Origin: Clostridium sp. BNL1100
GTDB taxonomy: Bacteria > Bacillota > Clostridia > Acetivibrionales > DSM-1351
Direction of reading: 5' to 3'
Assembly (NCBI RefSeq): GCF_000244875.1
Contig: NC_016791.1
Coordinates: 4,159,001 to 4,223,000 of the forward strand
DNA length: 64,000 nucleotides
Under the pieces are notes generated by a model. That model was given only the letters and a program-made list of their open reading frames with translations, was not told the origin of the DNA and ran no database searches. Position numbers and translations under genes: made by a program. Shown here piece after piece: positions 1-7,688 of this stretch. The first letter of the stretch is position 1, and every line of letters begins with the position of its first letter.

Positions 1-650
1 TTCCTATGGTAGGCGTAGCCACTAAGTTGATTATGGGCAAAACCCTTAAAGAATTGGGTTATAAAAATGGCCTTGCTAAAGAAACCGATTTTTACGCAGT
101 AAAAGCACCTGTCTTTTCATTTGCAAAGCTGACTACAGTTGATACATTCCTAGGGCCTGAAATGAAATCTACAGGCGAGGTTATGGGTGTTGACAGAGAT
201 TACTACAATGCGTTGTACAAGGCAGTAGCTGCTTCCGGTACTAAGATACCATCCGGCGGAAATGTTCTTTTGTCGGTTGCTGACAGGGATAAAAATGAAT
301 GCAGAGATATAGCCAATAAATTACTGGAGCTTGGATTCAGACTATCGGCTACAAAAGGAACATATGAAGCATTAAAGTATGCAAACCTTCCTGTTGAATT
401 TATTGAAGATGAAAAAGTTCTTGATTTGATAAAGGAAGATAAAATTACACTGGTTATTAATACTCCAACAAGAGGTAAAATGCCTGAAAGAAAAGGTTTT
501 GTCCTCAGAAGAACCGCAATGGAATACAATATTCCGTGCATAACTTCTCTGGATACAACCAATGCGGTTTTAAGTATTTTGGAACGTCTCATAGCAGACA
601 ATAAGGCCGACGTTTATGCCCTTGATGAATATTCAGTATATAGAGGTTAA
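1..650 (+). CDS. carB: Carbamoyl-phosphate synthase large subunit, C-terminal part (partial at window edge)
   Basis: This is the last ~215 residues of the large subunit of carbamoyl-phosphate synthase, which makes carbamoyl phosphate from bicarbonate, glutamine-derived ammonia and two ATP for arginine and pyrimidine synthesis. The frame is already open at base 3; the first codon read is Pro before MVGVATKLIMG, which fits the end of the second ATP-grasp half. From about residue 75 onward the sequence fits the MGS-like allosteric domain, including the segment VINTPTRGK. The gene stops 27 bp before argF on the same strand, so the two are probably co-transcribed, and carbamoyl phosphate made here would be the substrate of the next enzyme. 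The 5' part lies outside the window. Family assignment is firm. Confidence 0.95.
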   Translation, partial: PMVGVATKLIMGKTLKELGYKNGLAKETDFYAVKAPVFSFAKLTTVDTFLGPEMKSTGEVMGVDRDYYNALYKAVAASGTKIPSGGNVLLSVADRDKNECRDIANKLLELGFRLSATKGTYEALKYANLPVEFIEDEKVLDLIKEDKITLVINTPTRGKMPERKGFVLRRTAMEYNIPCITSLDTTNAVLSILERLIADNKADVYALDEYSVYRG

Positions 651-677
651 AATCTATTTAATGGAGGTAATATTGTT

Positions 678-1595
678 ATGAAACATTTATTAAGTCTTAA
701 TGATTTAAGCACTGATGAGATACATGATTTATTAAAGCTTTCTGGAAAGCTCAAGAGGCAGACCAAGGAAGGAGTGCAGCACCATCTTCTAAAGGGTAAG
801 ACACTTGGAATGATTTTTACAAAGTCATCCACCAGAACCAGGGTTTCCTTTGAAGTTGGTATGTATCAACTGGGTGGGTATTCCCTCTTTCTAAGCTCAA
901 ACGATATACAGCTTGGCCGGGGTGAGTCTATTTTTGATACTGCTAATGTTCTGTCCCGTTACATAGACGGAATTATGATAAGAACCTTCAAGCAGAGCGA
1001 CGTTGAAGACCTTGCAAAGTACGGAACTATCCCGGTAATAAACGGTTTAACTGATGAAATGCATCCGTGTCAGATACTTGCAGATCTGCTGACTGTTTAT
1101 GAACACAAAGGGAAACTTGAGGGTCTGAAGCTTGCATATATAGGTGACGGGAATAATGTTGCCCACTCCCTGCTACATGGCTGTGCCAAAACGGGAATGG
1201 ACATTGCAATAGCTTCTCCTAAAGGCTATGAATGTGACAGCAGATATGTGGATGAAGCAAAAGAAGCTGCAAAGTCCAGCGGTTCCAAGGTAGTACTAAC
1301 TCAAGACCCTGTTGAGGCAATTGCTAATGCGGACGTTGTTTATGCAGATACATGGATAAGCATGGGTCAGGAAGACCAAAAGAAAGAAAAGCTTAATATA
1401 TTCATGCCCTATCAGATTAATTCCCAGTTGTTTGCTAAAGCAAAGGAGGACGCAATATTCCTCCACTGCCTGCCGGCATACAGAGGCTACGAAGTAACCG
1501 ATGACGTTATTGACGGAGCTCAATCAGTTATTTTTGACGAAGCAGAAAATCGTCTGCACGCTCAGAAGGCAGTGATGGCAACCCTAATAGGTTAA
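678..1595 (+). CDS. argF: Ornithine carbamoyltransferase
   Basis: Cytoplasmic enzyme that transfers the carbamoyl group from carbamoyl phosphate to ornithine, giving citrulline in arginine synthesis. It is 305 residues, the normal family length. Visible signatures are the carbamoyl-phosphate loop STRTR (51-55), HPCQ (129-132), the ornithine-binding DTWISMG (224-230) and the HCLP loop (263-266). The ATG at 678 is preceded by GGAGG at 663-667. It lies directly behind carB and 20 bp ahead of a GNAT gene, forming the end of an arginine operon that closes with the hairpin at 2109. Confidence 0.97.
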   Translation: MKHLLSLNDLSTDEIHDLLKLSGKLKRQTKEGVQHHLLKGKTLGMIFTKSSTRTRVSFEVGMYQLGGYSLFLSSNDIQLGRGESIFDTANVLSRYIDGIMIRTFKQSDVEDLAKYGTIPVINGLTDEMHPCQILADLLTVYEHKGKLEGLKLAYIGDGNNVAHSLLHGCAKTGMDIAIASPKGYECDSRYVDEAKEAAKSSGSKVVLTQDPVEAIANADVVYADTWISMGQEDQKKEKLNIFMPYQINSQLFAKAKEDAIFLHCLPAYRGYEVTDDVIDGAQSVIFDEAENRLHAQKAVMATLIG

Positions 1596-1615
1596 AATCA
1601 GAATGAGGGATTAAC

Positions 1616-2092
1616 ATGAATTATTCATTTATTATCAGAAAAGCTACTATAGAAGATGCCCCTGCTATTGCAACTATTATACAGGAAGCTTTTAAGAAAT
1701 ATATGCAGGATGCAGGTTTATCTGTAATGATGGATGCTTTGACAGAAAGTATCGATACTATAGAAGCCGATATTGCTGAAAAAGAAGTTTACATAGCCCT
1801 TATTGACAATAATCCGGTAGGTACTATCAGGATTAAGATATTGCCGGATAAATCAGCGTATATAAGCCGTTTTGGAGTCATGCTTGATTACCACAATATA
1901 GGTATTGGAAAATCCCTTATGAACCTTGCAGATAAGATTTTAAAACATCATGGGGTAAAAAAGGTAAGCCTCCATACTGCCTCAAAATACCGTGACCTTA
2001 TTCGCTTTTATTACGGCAGAGGCTTTTATGTAGAATCTATCAGTACAGACAGGGGCTACATAAGAGCATTACTGGTAAAAGAATATAATTAG
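1616..2092 (+). CDS. GNAT-family N-acetyltransferase
   Basis: A 158-residue protein with the GNAT fold: an N-terminal strand-helix start (RKATIEDAPAIATIIQEAF), an acetyl-CoA-binding core (HNIGIGKSLMNLADKIL, a variant of the Q/RxxGxG/A loop) at about residues 96-112, and a C-terminal FYYGRGFYVE segment typical of the last strands. It should transfer an acetyl group from acetyl-CoA to an unknown amine. It follows argF by 20 bp and ends just before a strong terminator, so it is the last gene of the arginine operon. A role as a glutamate or arginine-pathway acetylase is possible from context but is not shown by the sequence. Confidence 0.8.
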   Translation: MNYSFIIRKATIEDAPAIATIIQEAFKKYMQDAGLSVMMDALTESIDTIEADIAEKEVYIALIDNNPVGTIRIKILPDKSAYISRFGVMLDYHNIGIGKSLMNLADKILKHHGVKKVSLHTASKYRDLIRFYYGRGFYVESISTDRGYIRALLVKEYN

Positions 2093-2108
2093 GATGTATA
2101 TAAATTTA

Positions 2109-2150
2109 GGGGGTATGAAAGTCCACAATAACTTTCATACCCCCTCTTTT
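2109..2150 (+). terminator. Rho-independent terminator of the carB-argF-GNAT operon
   Basis: A near-perfect 14-bp hairpin (GGGGGTATGAAAGT paired with ACTTTCATACCCCC at 2131-2144) with a short loop is followed by TCTTTTGTTT. It lies 17 bp after the GNAT stop and separates this operon from the convergent SPOCS gene. Confidence 0.85.
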
Positions 2151-2179
2151 GTTTATTCAGTTATTTTAATCTTATTTTT

Positions 2180-2782
2180 TTATGGGCATATATTACATTT
2201 TTCAGGTTTTACAGTTATTTGTATATGCCTTAGTACTTTAAGGTCAATCTTTACGATAACCTTTTCTCTTAATTTCTTATACTGCTTAACTGAACCTTTT
2301 TCCCAAATTGGATCTTCCAGAATATCTATCTCGCAGGAATCTTCTACGTCAGCATATTCTATTTCAAAGTCATCACCGGGGCGAGCTCCGGGAACTTCTA
2401 TAAAACATGCAAATGGTATATTAACTGCAACATGCCTTACGTCTCCGTAATAGCTATCGTATTTCTGATAACCGCAATAAAAATCACATTTACCTTCATA
2501 AGTTTTGTAGTTGATATTCTTATGCAAAATACCGTTAATAAGAACCTTGTTTTTACATACGTGTACTATGAGGTCCCTTACCTCCTTGTGAATATCCTTA
2601 ATTTCAACAGCCGGATACTGCTCAGGAAAAGGAATAACACACTCCACTAATGTCTGGCAATTGTTTCTACCAATGACCTCTGGTACTTTAATGCACTTTT
2701 CACCAATTTTTTTTCCTCCGTCATAATCAAATTCTTCGCCACCACAACACTGGCTTTTCTGATTAATTTCAAATTGTGACAT
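2180..2782 (-). CDS. SPOCS (DUF3794) domain protein
   Basis: A 200-residue protein without a signal peptide or membrane segment. The middle (about 60-140) has the pattern of a SPOCS/DUF3794 domain: DLIVHVCKNKVLINGILHKNINYK followed by a beta-rich stretch with VAVNIPFACFIEVPGARPGDD. SPOCS domains occur in spore-coat or spore-morphogenesis proteins such as SipL in clostridia, so a coat or coat-assembly role is inferred. Cysteine pairs occur at both ends (QCCGG and CNIC), which could give disulfide cross-links. The ATG at 2782 follows AAAGGAT. The gene stands alone, convergent with the arginine operon. Confidence 0.7.
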   Translation of the reverse strand: MSQFEINQKSQCCGGEEFDYDGGKKIGEKCIKVPEVIGRNNCQTLVECVIPFPEQYPAVEIKDIHKEVRDLIVHVCKNKVLINGILHKNINYKTYEGKCDFYCGYQKYDSYYGDVRHVAVNIPFACFIEVPGARPGDDFEIEYADVEDSCEIDILEDPIWEKGSVKQYKKLREKVIVKIDLKVLRHIQITVKPEKCNICP

Positions 2783-2972
2783 TTTATTAATCCTTTCTAA
2801 AAATTTTGTTCCTAATATATACTATTTTTCATAATATAAAAAGTTGCATTATGTTAACTGATTTTTTTACAAATTTTTTATATTTTATATAAAGTCATAT
2901 GTATAACTCATGCATACAGAAATCCATAATTGTACAACATATATATGAAATTACAATTTAGGAGGCTTTTTA

Positions 2973-5105
2973 ATGTCAGATAAGGATATAAAAAACTCTT
3001 TTGAAAAAAGTGCTGAAACTATGAGGGGAGATAACACAACCTTCGGTTCAAAGCTTACAAAAGAAGACTCAAATGATCCCAACACTCACTCGGATATTCA
3101 TAATCGTATCAAGATTGATTATGACAAGATTGAAAAATCTCCGTCAATGGAGGAAGTTCACAAGTGGCAAAGAGAGCATATTAAGAAAAATGACCAGTCC
3201 AAGGAAGGTTATCCTCTTAATGTTATTATCGACCCTGCTATGAGAGAAATGTACCAGGTTGTCCACGACTCGGGAATGACCAATGTATTTGACAGGTTCA
3301 GTCAACAGCAGCCAATTCAATGTAAATTCTGTATTGAAGGCCTTTCCTGTCAGCTTTGCGCAAACGGCCCTTGCCGTATTAATGACAAAGTACCTAGAGG
3401 AACCTGTGGTGTTGACGCACACACAATGGTAGCCAGAAACTTTATGTATCGTCATGTAACAATAGGTACTTCCGCAAATATATTTCACTGCCATCAAGCA
3501 GCAAGAGCTTTGAAGGCTGCCGGAGAACACCCTGATAGCGGACTTAAAATAAGAGACCCTGAAAAGTTAAAGAAATATGCCGATATGGCAGGTCTAAACG
3601 CTAATCAGCCAATTGAAAAACTGGCTATAGAGTTTGCCACATGGGTTATGGATGATATCCACGCTCCGTTCCATGTTCCGTCAAAAGCTGTAGAGGCCTT
3701 TGCTCCGACTCAGCGTAAGGAACTTTGGAACAAGCTGGGTTTGTTCCCCGGAGGCGGTTACAGCGAAGTTGCCTATGCACAGACACGTTGTATGACAAAC
3801 TTTACTTCAGATCCGGTTGAATTTCTCTTAAACAGTGTACGTCTTGGTGTTGCAAATGAATATCAGGGACTGTTCCTCTTGGATATTTTACAAGAAATCC
3901 TCATGGGAACTCAGGAAATTGCCCAAAAGAAGCAGAACATGGGACTGCTAAAGGAAAATATGATAAATGTTGTTACAAACGGACATATGCCATTGCTTGC
4001 CCATGTTGCAATCGATCTGGCATCAACTGATGAGTGGCAACAAAAAGCCAAGGCCGCAGGTGCAGACGGAATTCAGATACTGGGCCATGTATGTGAAGGC
4101 CAGCAATTGATGAACTATCAGGGAACACACAACCAGAAGGGTTATGGAGGGCAGGAAGGTGAATGGCTTTCGCAAGAATATCTCCTTGCAACCGGGGTTG
4201 TTGACCTTTTCATGTTCGACTATAACTGTACGGTAGCTACCATGCCTTTGTTTGCAAAAAGATTTGGTACAAAACTTTTAAGTACCCACCCTGTTATACA
4301 GCTTCAGGGAACAGAAACATTGGACTTTGTTCCCGAAAAAATGAACCAGCAGGCTTCAAAAGCATTGGATATGGCAATCGATGCCTTCAAGCAGCGTAAA
4401 TCAGAAAACAGGAAAACCTATATTCCACCTCATGTATCCGATTGTACTGTCGGTTTCAGTACTGAACCTATAAGAAATGCTCTTGGAGGAAGCTTTGACC
4501 CTCTTATTGAACAGATAGCAAACGGTAATATCAGAGGTATTGCGACCATAGTTGGATGTACCACAGCCCGCTTTGGTCAGGGAGGAAGCAATATATTCAA
4601 GATAACGAAAGGGCTTATTGCCAATAACATTCTGGTTCTTTCAGGGGGATGTACTTCTTCTGTAATGGAATACACCGGGTTAACAGACCCAAAGGCTGCC
4701 GACGAATGCGGCGAGGGTTTGAAGGCAGTCTGCAAACAGCTTGGAATCCCTCCGGTACTTTCATATGGTGCTTGTGTGGATATCGGAAAAATGACTCATA
4801 CCGCAAAAGAGCTTGCAGATGCCCTCAAAGTGGATACAGACAAGCTGCCGCTGGTAATCGGAGCCCCTGAATACCTTGAACAAAAGGCTGTGGCAGACGC
4901 ATGTACCGCAGTAGCTCTTGGCTGGCTTGTGCATATCGCTCCTGTACCTTCTATTACTGGTAGCGATGTAGTTGTAAAAACCCTTACCGAGACAACAGAA
5001 ACTCTTGGTTTAGGTAAGGTAGTAGTAGAACTGGATGCCGAGAAAACTGTTCAAATTTATGTTGACCACATTGAAAAGAAACGTAAAGAACTGGGCTTGA
5101 ATTAA
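2973..5105 (+). CDS. cooS: Divergent CooS-type Ni-Fe carbon-monoxide dehydrogenase
   Basis: A 710-residue anaerobic CO dehydrogenase catalytic subunit, cytoplasmic and expected to be a homodimer interconverting CO and CO2. It is longer than usual (about 630-640) because of an extra N-terminal region of roughly 80 residues. Cluster cysteines are at 117, 120, 126, 129, 134 and 145. The C117-x2-C120 spacing, with Ser125 where classical enzymes have the second D-cluster Cys, resembles the [2Fe-2S] D-cluster type described for Desulfovibrio. Probable C-cluster ligands are His338, Cys374, Cys419, Cys529, Cys560 and Cys601, with the catalytic Lys near 638. Against my memory of CODH-II, catalytic His93 aligns with Asn169 and the CCTGNE segment is VCEGQQ. 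No cooC, cooF or ACS gene adjoins; a cupin gene follows 32 bp later. A GGAGG lies at 2961-2965. Family certain, activity less so. Confidence 0.9.
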   Translation: MSDKDIKNSFEKSAETMRGDNTTFGSKLTKEDSNDPNTHSDIHNRIKIDYDKIEKSPSMEEVHKWQREHIKKNDQSKEGYPLNVIIDPAMREMYQVVHDSGMTNVFDRFSQQQPIQCKFCIEGLSCQLCANGPCRINDKVPRGTCGVDAHTMVARNFMYRHVTIGTSANIFHCHQAARALKAAGEHPDSGLKIRDPEKLKKYADMAGLNANQPIEKLAIEFATWVMDDIHAPFHVPSKAVEAFAPTQRKELWNKLGLFPGGGYSEVAYAQTRCMTNFTSDPVEFLLNSVRLGVANEYQGLFLLDILQEILMGTQEIAQKKQNMGLLKENMINVVTNGHMPLLAHVAIDLASTDEWQQKAKAAGADGIQILGHVCEGQQLMNYQGTHNQKGYGGQEGEWLSQEYLLATGVVDLFMFDYNCTVATMPLFAKRFGTKLLSTHPVIQLQGTETLDFVPEKMNQQASKALDMAIDAFKQRKSENRKTYIPPHVSDCTVGFSTEPIRNALGGSFDPLIEQIANGNIRGIATIVGCTTARFGQGGSNIFKITKGLIANNILVLSGGCTSSVMEYTGLTDPKAADECGEGLKAVCKQLGIPPVLSYGACVDIGKMTHTAKELADALKVDTDKLPLVIGAPEYLEQKAVADACTAVALGWLVHIAPVPSITGSDVVVKTLTETTETLGLGKVVVELDAEKTVQIYVDHIEKKRKELGLN

Positions 5106-5137
5106 TACCATTTGCAACATTGGAAAGGAGAACCGGA

Positions 5138-5482
5138 ATGGAATTGAAAAATATTCAAGATAGTATGGTTTTTAATGAAAAAAATCTGACCAAGAGAATA
5201 CTATTTGCCAACCCGAAAGTACTGGCTTTTGTACTGAATTTAAAGGCGGGACAAACCCTCCCAGTTCACAAGCATGAAAATTCAGAACTCATTTATTATG
5301 TTCTCACAGGCAGTGGTGAAGTCAGGATCAATGATGATGTTTCTGAAATCTCTTTCGGTTCGGTAGGCACTGCCAGTGGTCAGGACGATTTCAGTGTTCC
5401 TTTAGTAAAAGAGGATTTAAGTCTTTATGTTACCATCAGTCCTAATCCGACAAATGAAATGTACTCAAAAGGAATAGAGTAA
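5138..5482 (+). CDS. Small single-domain cupin protein
   Basis: A 114-residue single beta-barrel cupin. The first motif is GQTLPVHKHENSELIYYVLTGSGE, with two His and a Glu that would bind a metal; the second motif lacks the usual His (FGSVGTASGQDD), so binding may rest on the first half only. The ATG at 5138 is chosen because GGAAAGGAG lies at 5122-5130; an upstream in-frame TTG at 5120 has no ribosome site. It starts 32 bp after cooS on the same strand and before a terminator, so the two form a transcription unit, suggesting a sensor or accessory role linked to the CODH. The ligand is unknown. Confidence 0.75.
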   Translation: MELKNIQDSMVFNEKNLTKRILFANPKVLAFVLNLKAGQTLPVHKHENSELIYYVLTGSGEVRINDDVSEISFGSVGTASGQDDFSVPLVKEDLSLYVTISPNPTNEMYSKGIE

Positions 5483-5492
5483 TACTGCAAAG

Positions 5493-5540
5493 AATAATAA
5501 CCGTTTATCTTCATTTTGAATTTAAACGGTTATTATTTTT
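5493..5540. terminator. Bidirectional terminator between cupin and yitT genes
   Basis: A perfect 15-bp hairpin (AATAATAACCGTTTA at 5493-5507 with TAAACGGTTATTATT at 5523-5537) is followed by a T run on the + strand and preceded by A residues, so it can end both the cooS-cupin unit and the convergent yitT gene. Confidence 0.85.
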
Positions 5541-5545
5541 TTCAT

Positions 5546-6457
5546 TTACTTTGAAACAGTTCCTGTAAACCCTTCTCCCAGAACCTCCCTTACATCGGTA
5601 AGTATCATAAAAGCGTTTTTATCAATCTCATGTACGATCTCTTTCAGCTGTTGAACCTGCGTCCTTGCTGCTACACACAGCAGTACATTTTTGTCTTTTC
5701 CCGAATAAACTCCTCTACCCTTTAATTCAGTAACTCCTCTGTCAAGTTCTACAAGTAGTCTTCGTGATATTTCATTCTGCTTTTCCGAAATTATAAAAAT
5801 AGCTCTGGCGTAGTCTACACCCTCAACAATAGCATCAATTACTTTAATAGTGATAAAAAGGCTTACAAGCGAATATAACCCTATTAGAATACTGTTAAAG
5901 ACAATAATAGCAAACATAATTATTATTGCATCTATGGCAAGCAGCATTTGTCCTATTGTCAGACTGTGAAACAGCCTGTTCAAAAGTTTTGCAGCAAGTT
6001 CAGTTCCTCCAGTGGTAGCATCCATTTTTAGAACAATGCCAAGTCCGATTCCACTTAAAAAACCTCCGATTATACTATATAACAGTATATCGGGAGCCAC
6101 AGAACTCGATGTTCCGTCAAGCAGAAGTTTTTGTGCAATATTTCCGATATATTTTTCAGTTGCATCGATGATTACTGATAAAATAACCGTTCCGTACACA
6201 GTTCTTATAAAAAATTTTCTTCCTATAAACTTGTAACCCATGAGAAAAAGGGGCACATTAATTGCAAGCATTGTAATTCCTATACTTAGTTTCCCGTTTG
6301 TCAGATAATAGAGAACCGTTGCAAGTCCGCTGAGTCCTCCGGGTGCTATCTTGTAAGGAACAAGAAATATATTTATTGCTAAAGCGGTTATTACTGCCCC
6401 AAATGTTATCAGCAAATAGCTTTTAAGCGTAGATAGTACTTTTCCCATATTCAACAA
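5546..6457 (-). CDS. YitT family membrane protein (first of two in the window)
   Basis: A 303-residue integral membrane protein with about five or six transmembrane helices (starting near residues 10-30, LITFGAVITALAINIFLV) and a C-terminal cytosolic DUF2179 domain (about 215-300, RAIFIISEKQNEISRRLLVELDRGVTELKGRG). The conserved YitT segments NIFLVPYKIAPGGLSGLA and TGGTELAAKLL are present. Transport function is not established for the family. The likely start is a TTG at 6457 behind GGGAG; an ATG three codons later is the alternative. A paralogue lies at 52215-53060. Confidence 0.85.
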   Translation of the reverse strand: MLNMGKVLSTLKSYLLITFGAVITALAINIFLVPYKIAPGGLSGLATVLYYLTNGKLSIGITMLAINVPLFLMGYKFIGRKFFIRTVYGTVILSVIIDATEKYIGNIAQKLLLDGTSSSVAPDILLYSIIGGFLSGIGLGIVLKMDATTGGTELAAKLLNRLFHSLTIGQMLLAIDAIIIMFAIIVFNSILIGLYSLVSLFITIKVIDAIVEGVDYARAIFIISEKQNEISRRLLVELDRGVTELKGRGVYSGKDKNVLLCVAARTQVQQLKEIVHEIDKNAFMILTDVREVLGEGFTGTVSK

Positions 6458-6480
6458 CTAACTCCCATCTGAATAAAGAT

Positions 6481-6512
6481 AAAAAAACATATATACATAA
6501 TATATGTTTTTT
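6481..6512. repeat. AT-rich palindrome between yitT and tagA
   Basis: AAAAAACATATA (6481-6492) pairs with TATATGTTTTTT (6500-6512). It lies between two divergent genes, where a terminator would be unexpected, so it may only mark promoter-region AT richness. Confidence 0.4.
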
Positions 6513-6585
6513 TAGATTATATAAACAGTTATTTTATTTACAAGAATATTCTGCCACAAGTTTTTTTAAGGGGATTTGCACAACA

Positions 6586-6614
6586 TTGACAAATAAATAT
6601 AGATAATCTAAACT
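6586..6614 (+). promoter_or_regulatory. SigA-type promoter of the tagA-like gene
   Basis: A consensus -35 TTGACA at 6586-6591, a 17-bp spacer, and -10 TAAACT at 6609-6614 lie 42 bp upstream of the chosen ATG. The same -35/-10 pair with the same spacing precedes wecC at 14689. Confidence 0.65.
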
Positions 6615-6655
6615 TTAAAGTGTTTTTAACAAACAATGGAGGTTATTTATTTTTT

Positions 6656-7399
6656 ATGAGGAAGCTGGTTAATATAGCAGGAATTAATATAGATAATATA
6701 ACTATGGAACAGGCGGTTGAAAGAGTTTACGAATTTATACAATCAGGCCAAAACCATTCAATATATACACCCAATGCAGAAATCATGATGGACGGAATTA
6801 CAAACAAAGAACTTAAAGAAATTCTTAATACTGCAGACATGTTGGTTGCAGATGGTGCTGGGGTAGTTCTTGCCTCAAAAATATTGGGAAAAAGTGTTGC
6901 AGAAAAGGTGTCCGGCTTTGATCTGGCTAAAAATCTCCTTATAGCTTCATCAAAAAGACCTATAAAGTTTTTCCTGTTCGGCGGAAAACCGGGTATACCT
7001 GAAAGAGCCAATGCCAATGTCATATGTGATTATCCTGGAGCTGAAATCGTAGGTACCAGAAACGGCTACTTTTCAAAGGAAGATGAAAGCGAAATAATTA
7101 ACCAGATAAACAATTCAGGAGCCGATGTCCTTTTTGTCTGCCTTGGAGCTCCGAAACAGGAGGAGTGGATTCATCAACACAAGGAACAGCTTAAGGTTAA
7201 GGTATGCATGGGGTTAGGCGGTACAATTGATATTCTGGCCGAAAATGTAAAGCTCGCACCTGATTTTTTCAGAAACCATGGTTTAGAATGGCTATATAGG
7301 CTTTACAAAGAACCATGGCGTTTCAAAAGAATGTTGAGACTTCCAAAATTCATATTTTATATTTTAGGTGTAAAATTGGGATTTATTAAGATTAAATAA
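6656..7399 (+). CDS. WecG/TagA/CpsF family glycosyltransferase (GT26)
   Basis: A 247-residue cytoplasmic-face enzyme of the WecG/TagA/CpsF family, which typically adds N-acetylmannosamine from UDP-ManNAc to GlcNAc-PP-undecaprenol at the start of wall teichoic acid or secondary wall polymers. Family features are YTPNAEIMMDG, ADGAGVVLASKILGK, the SGFDL segment, FLFGGKPG and LGAPKQEEWI. The start at 6656 (MRKLVNIAG) is preferred over 6620 because TGGAGGT at 6637-6643 sits upstream of it. It is a single-gene unit with its own promoter; wecC about 8 kb away makes UDP-ManNAcA, so the two may feed one ManNAc-containing wall polymer. Confidence 0.85.
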   Translation: MRKLVNIAGINIDNITMEQAVERVYEFIQSGQNHSIYTPNAEIMMDGITNKELKEILNTADMLVADGAGVVLASKILGKSVAEKVSGFDLAKNLLIASSKRPIKFFLFGGKPGIPERANANVICDYPGAEIVGTRNGYFSKEDESEIINQINNSGADVLFVCLGAPKQEEWIHQHKEQLKVKVCMGLGGTIDILAENVKLAPDFFRNHGLEWLYRLYKEPWRFKRMLRLPKFIFYILGVKLGFIKIK

Positions 7400-7403
7400 C
7401 TAA

Positions 7404-7662
7404 CTCCCGTATAAAATTATATCAATGATTGCTTCCAAGATATTTGCAAGAGTTTATAGCGGCTCATCTTTGGATATTTTACCGTCGCTCACATTCATCG
7501 TCCATGATTCGTTGTGTCGCTAAAACCTACATCGTGATAGGTTTTCCGGTAAAATATCCGTGTTCGTCGGTAAACATCTTCAAATATCTTTAACCAAGCT
7601 TCCATTGATACATTTTATACTCCTTAGTATAGGTTAAGAAAGATAAAAATTAATTTTGCAAC
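7404..7662 (+). repeat. Dispersed 260-bp fold-back repeat, copy 1
   Basis: This 259-bp stretch recurs at 19940-20195 with roughly 85-90 percent identity by eye. It is an imperfect nested palindrome. GTATAAAATTATATCAATG near the left end pairs with CATTGATACATTTTATAC near the right; AAGATATTTG pairs with CAAATATCTT; TGGATATTTTACCG (7471-7484) pairs with CGGTAAAATATCC (7547-7559); an inner AAAACCTA/TAGGTTTT hairpin sits near 7522-7544. It contains no convincing gene. Both copies lie after a rightward gene and before a leftward one, so it could act as a two-way terminator, a miniature mobile element or a structured RNA. Confidence 0.8.
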
Positions 7663-7688
7663 ATCCTCATTTAGTTCCTTCACATAAC

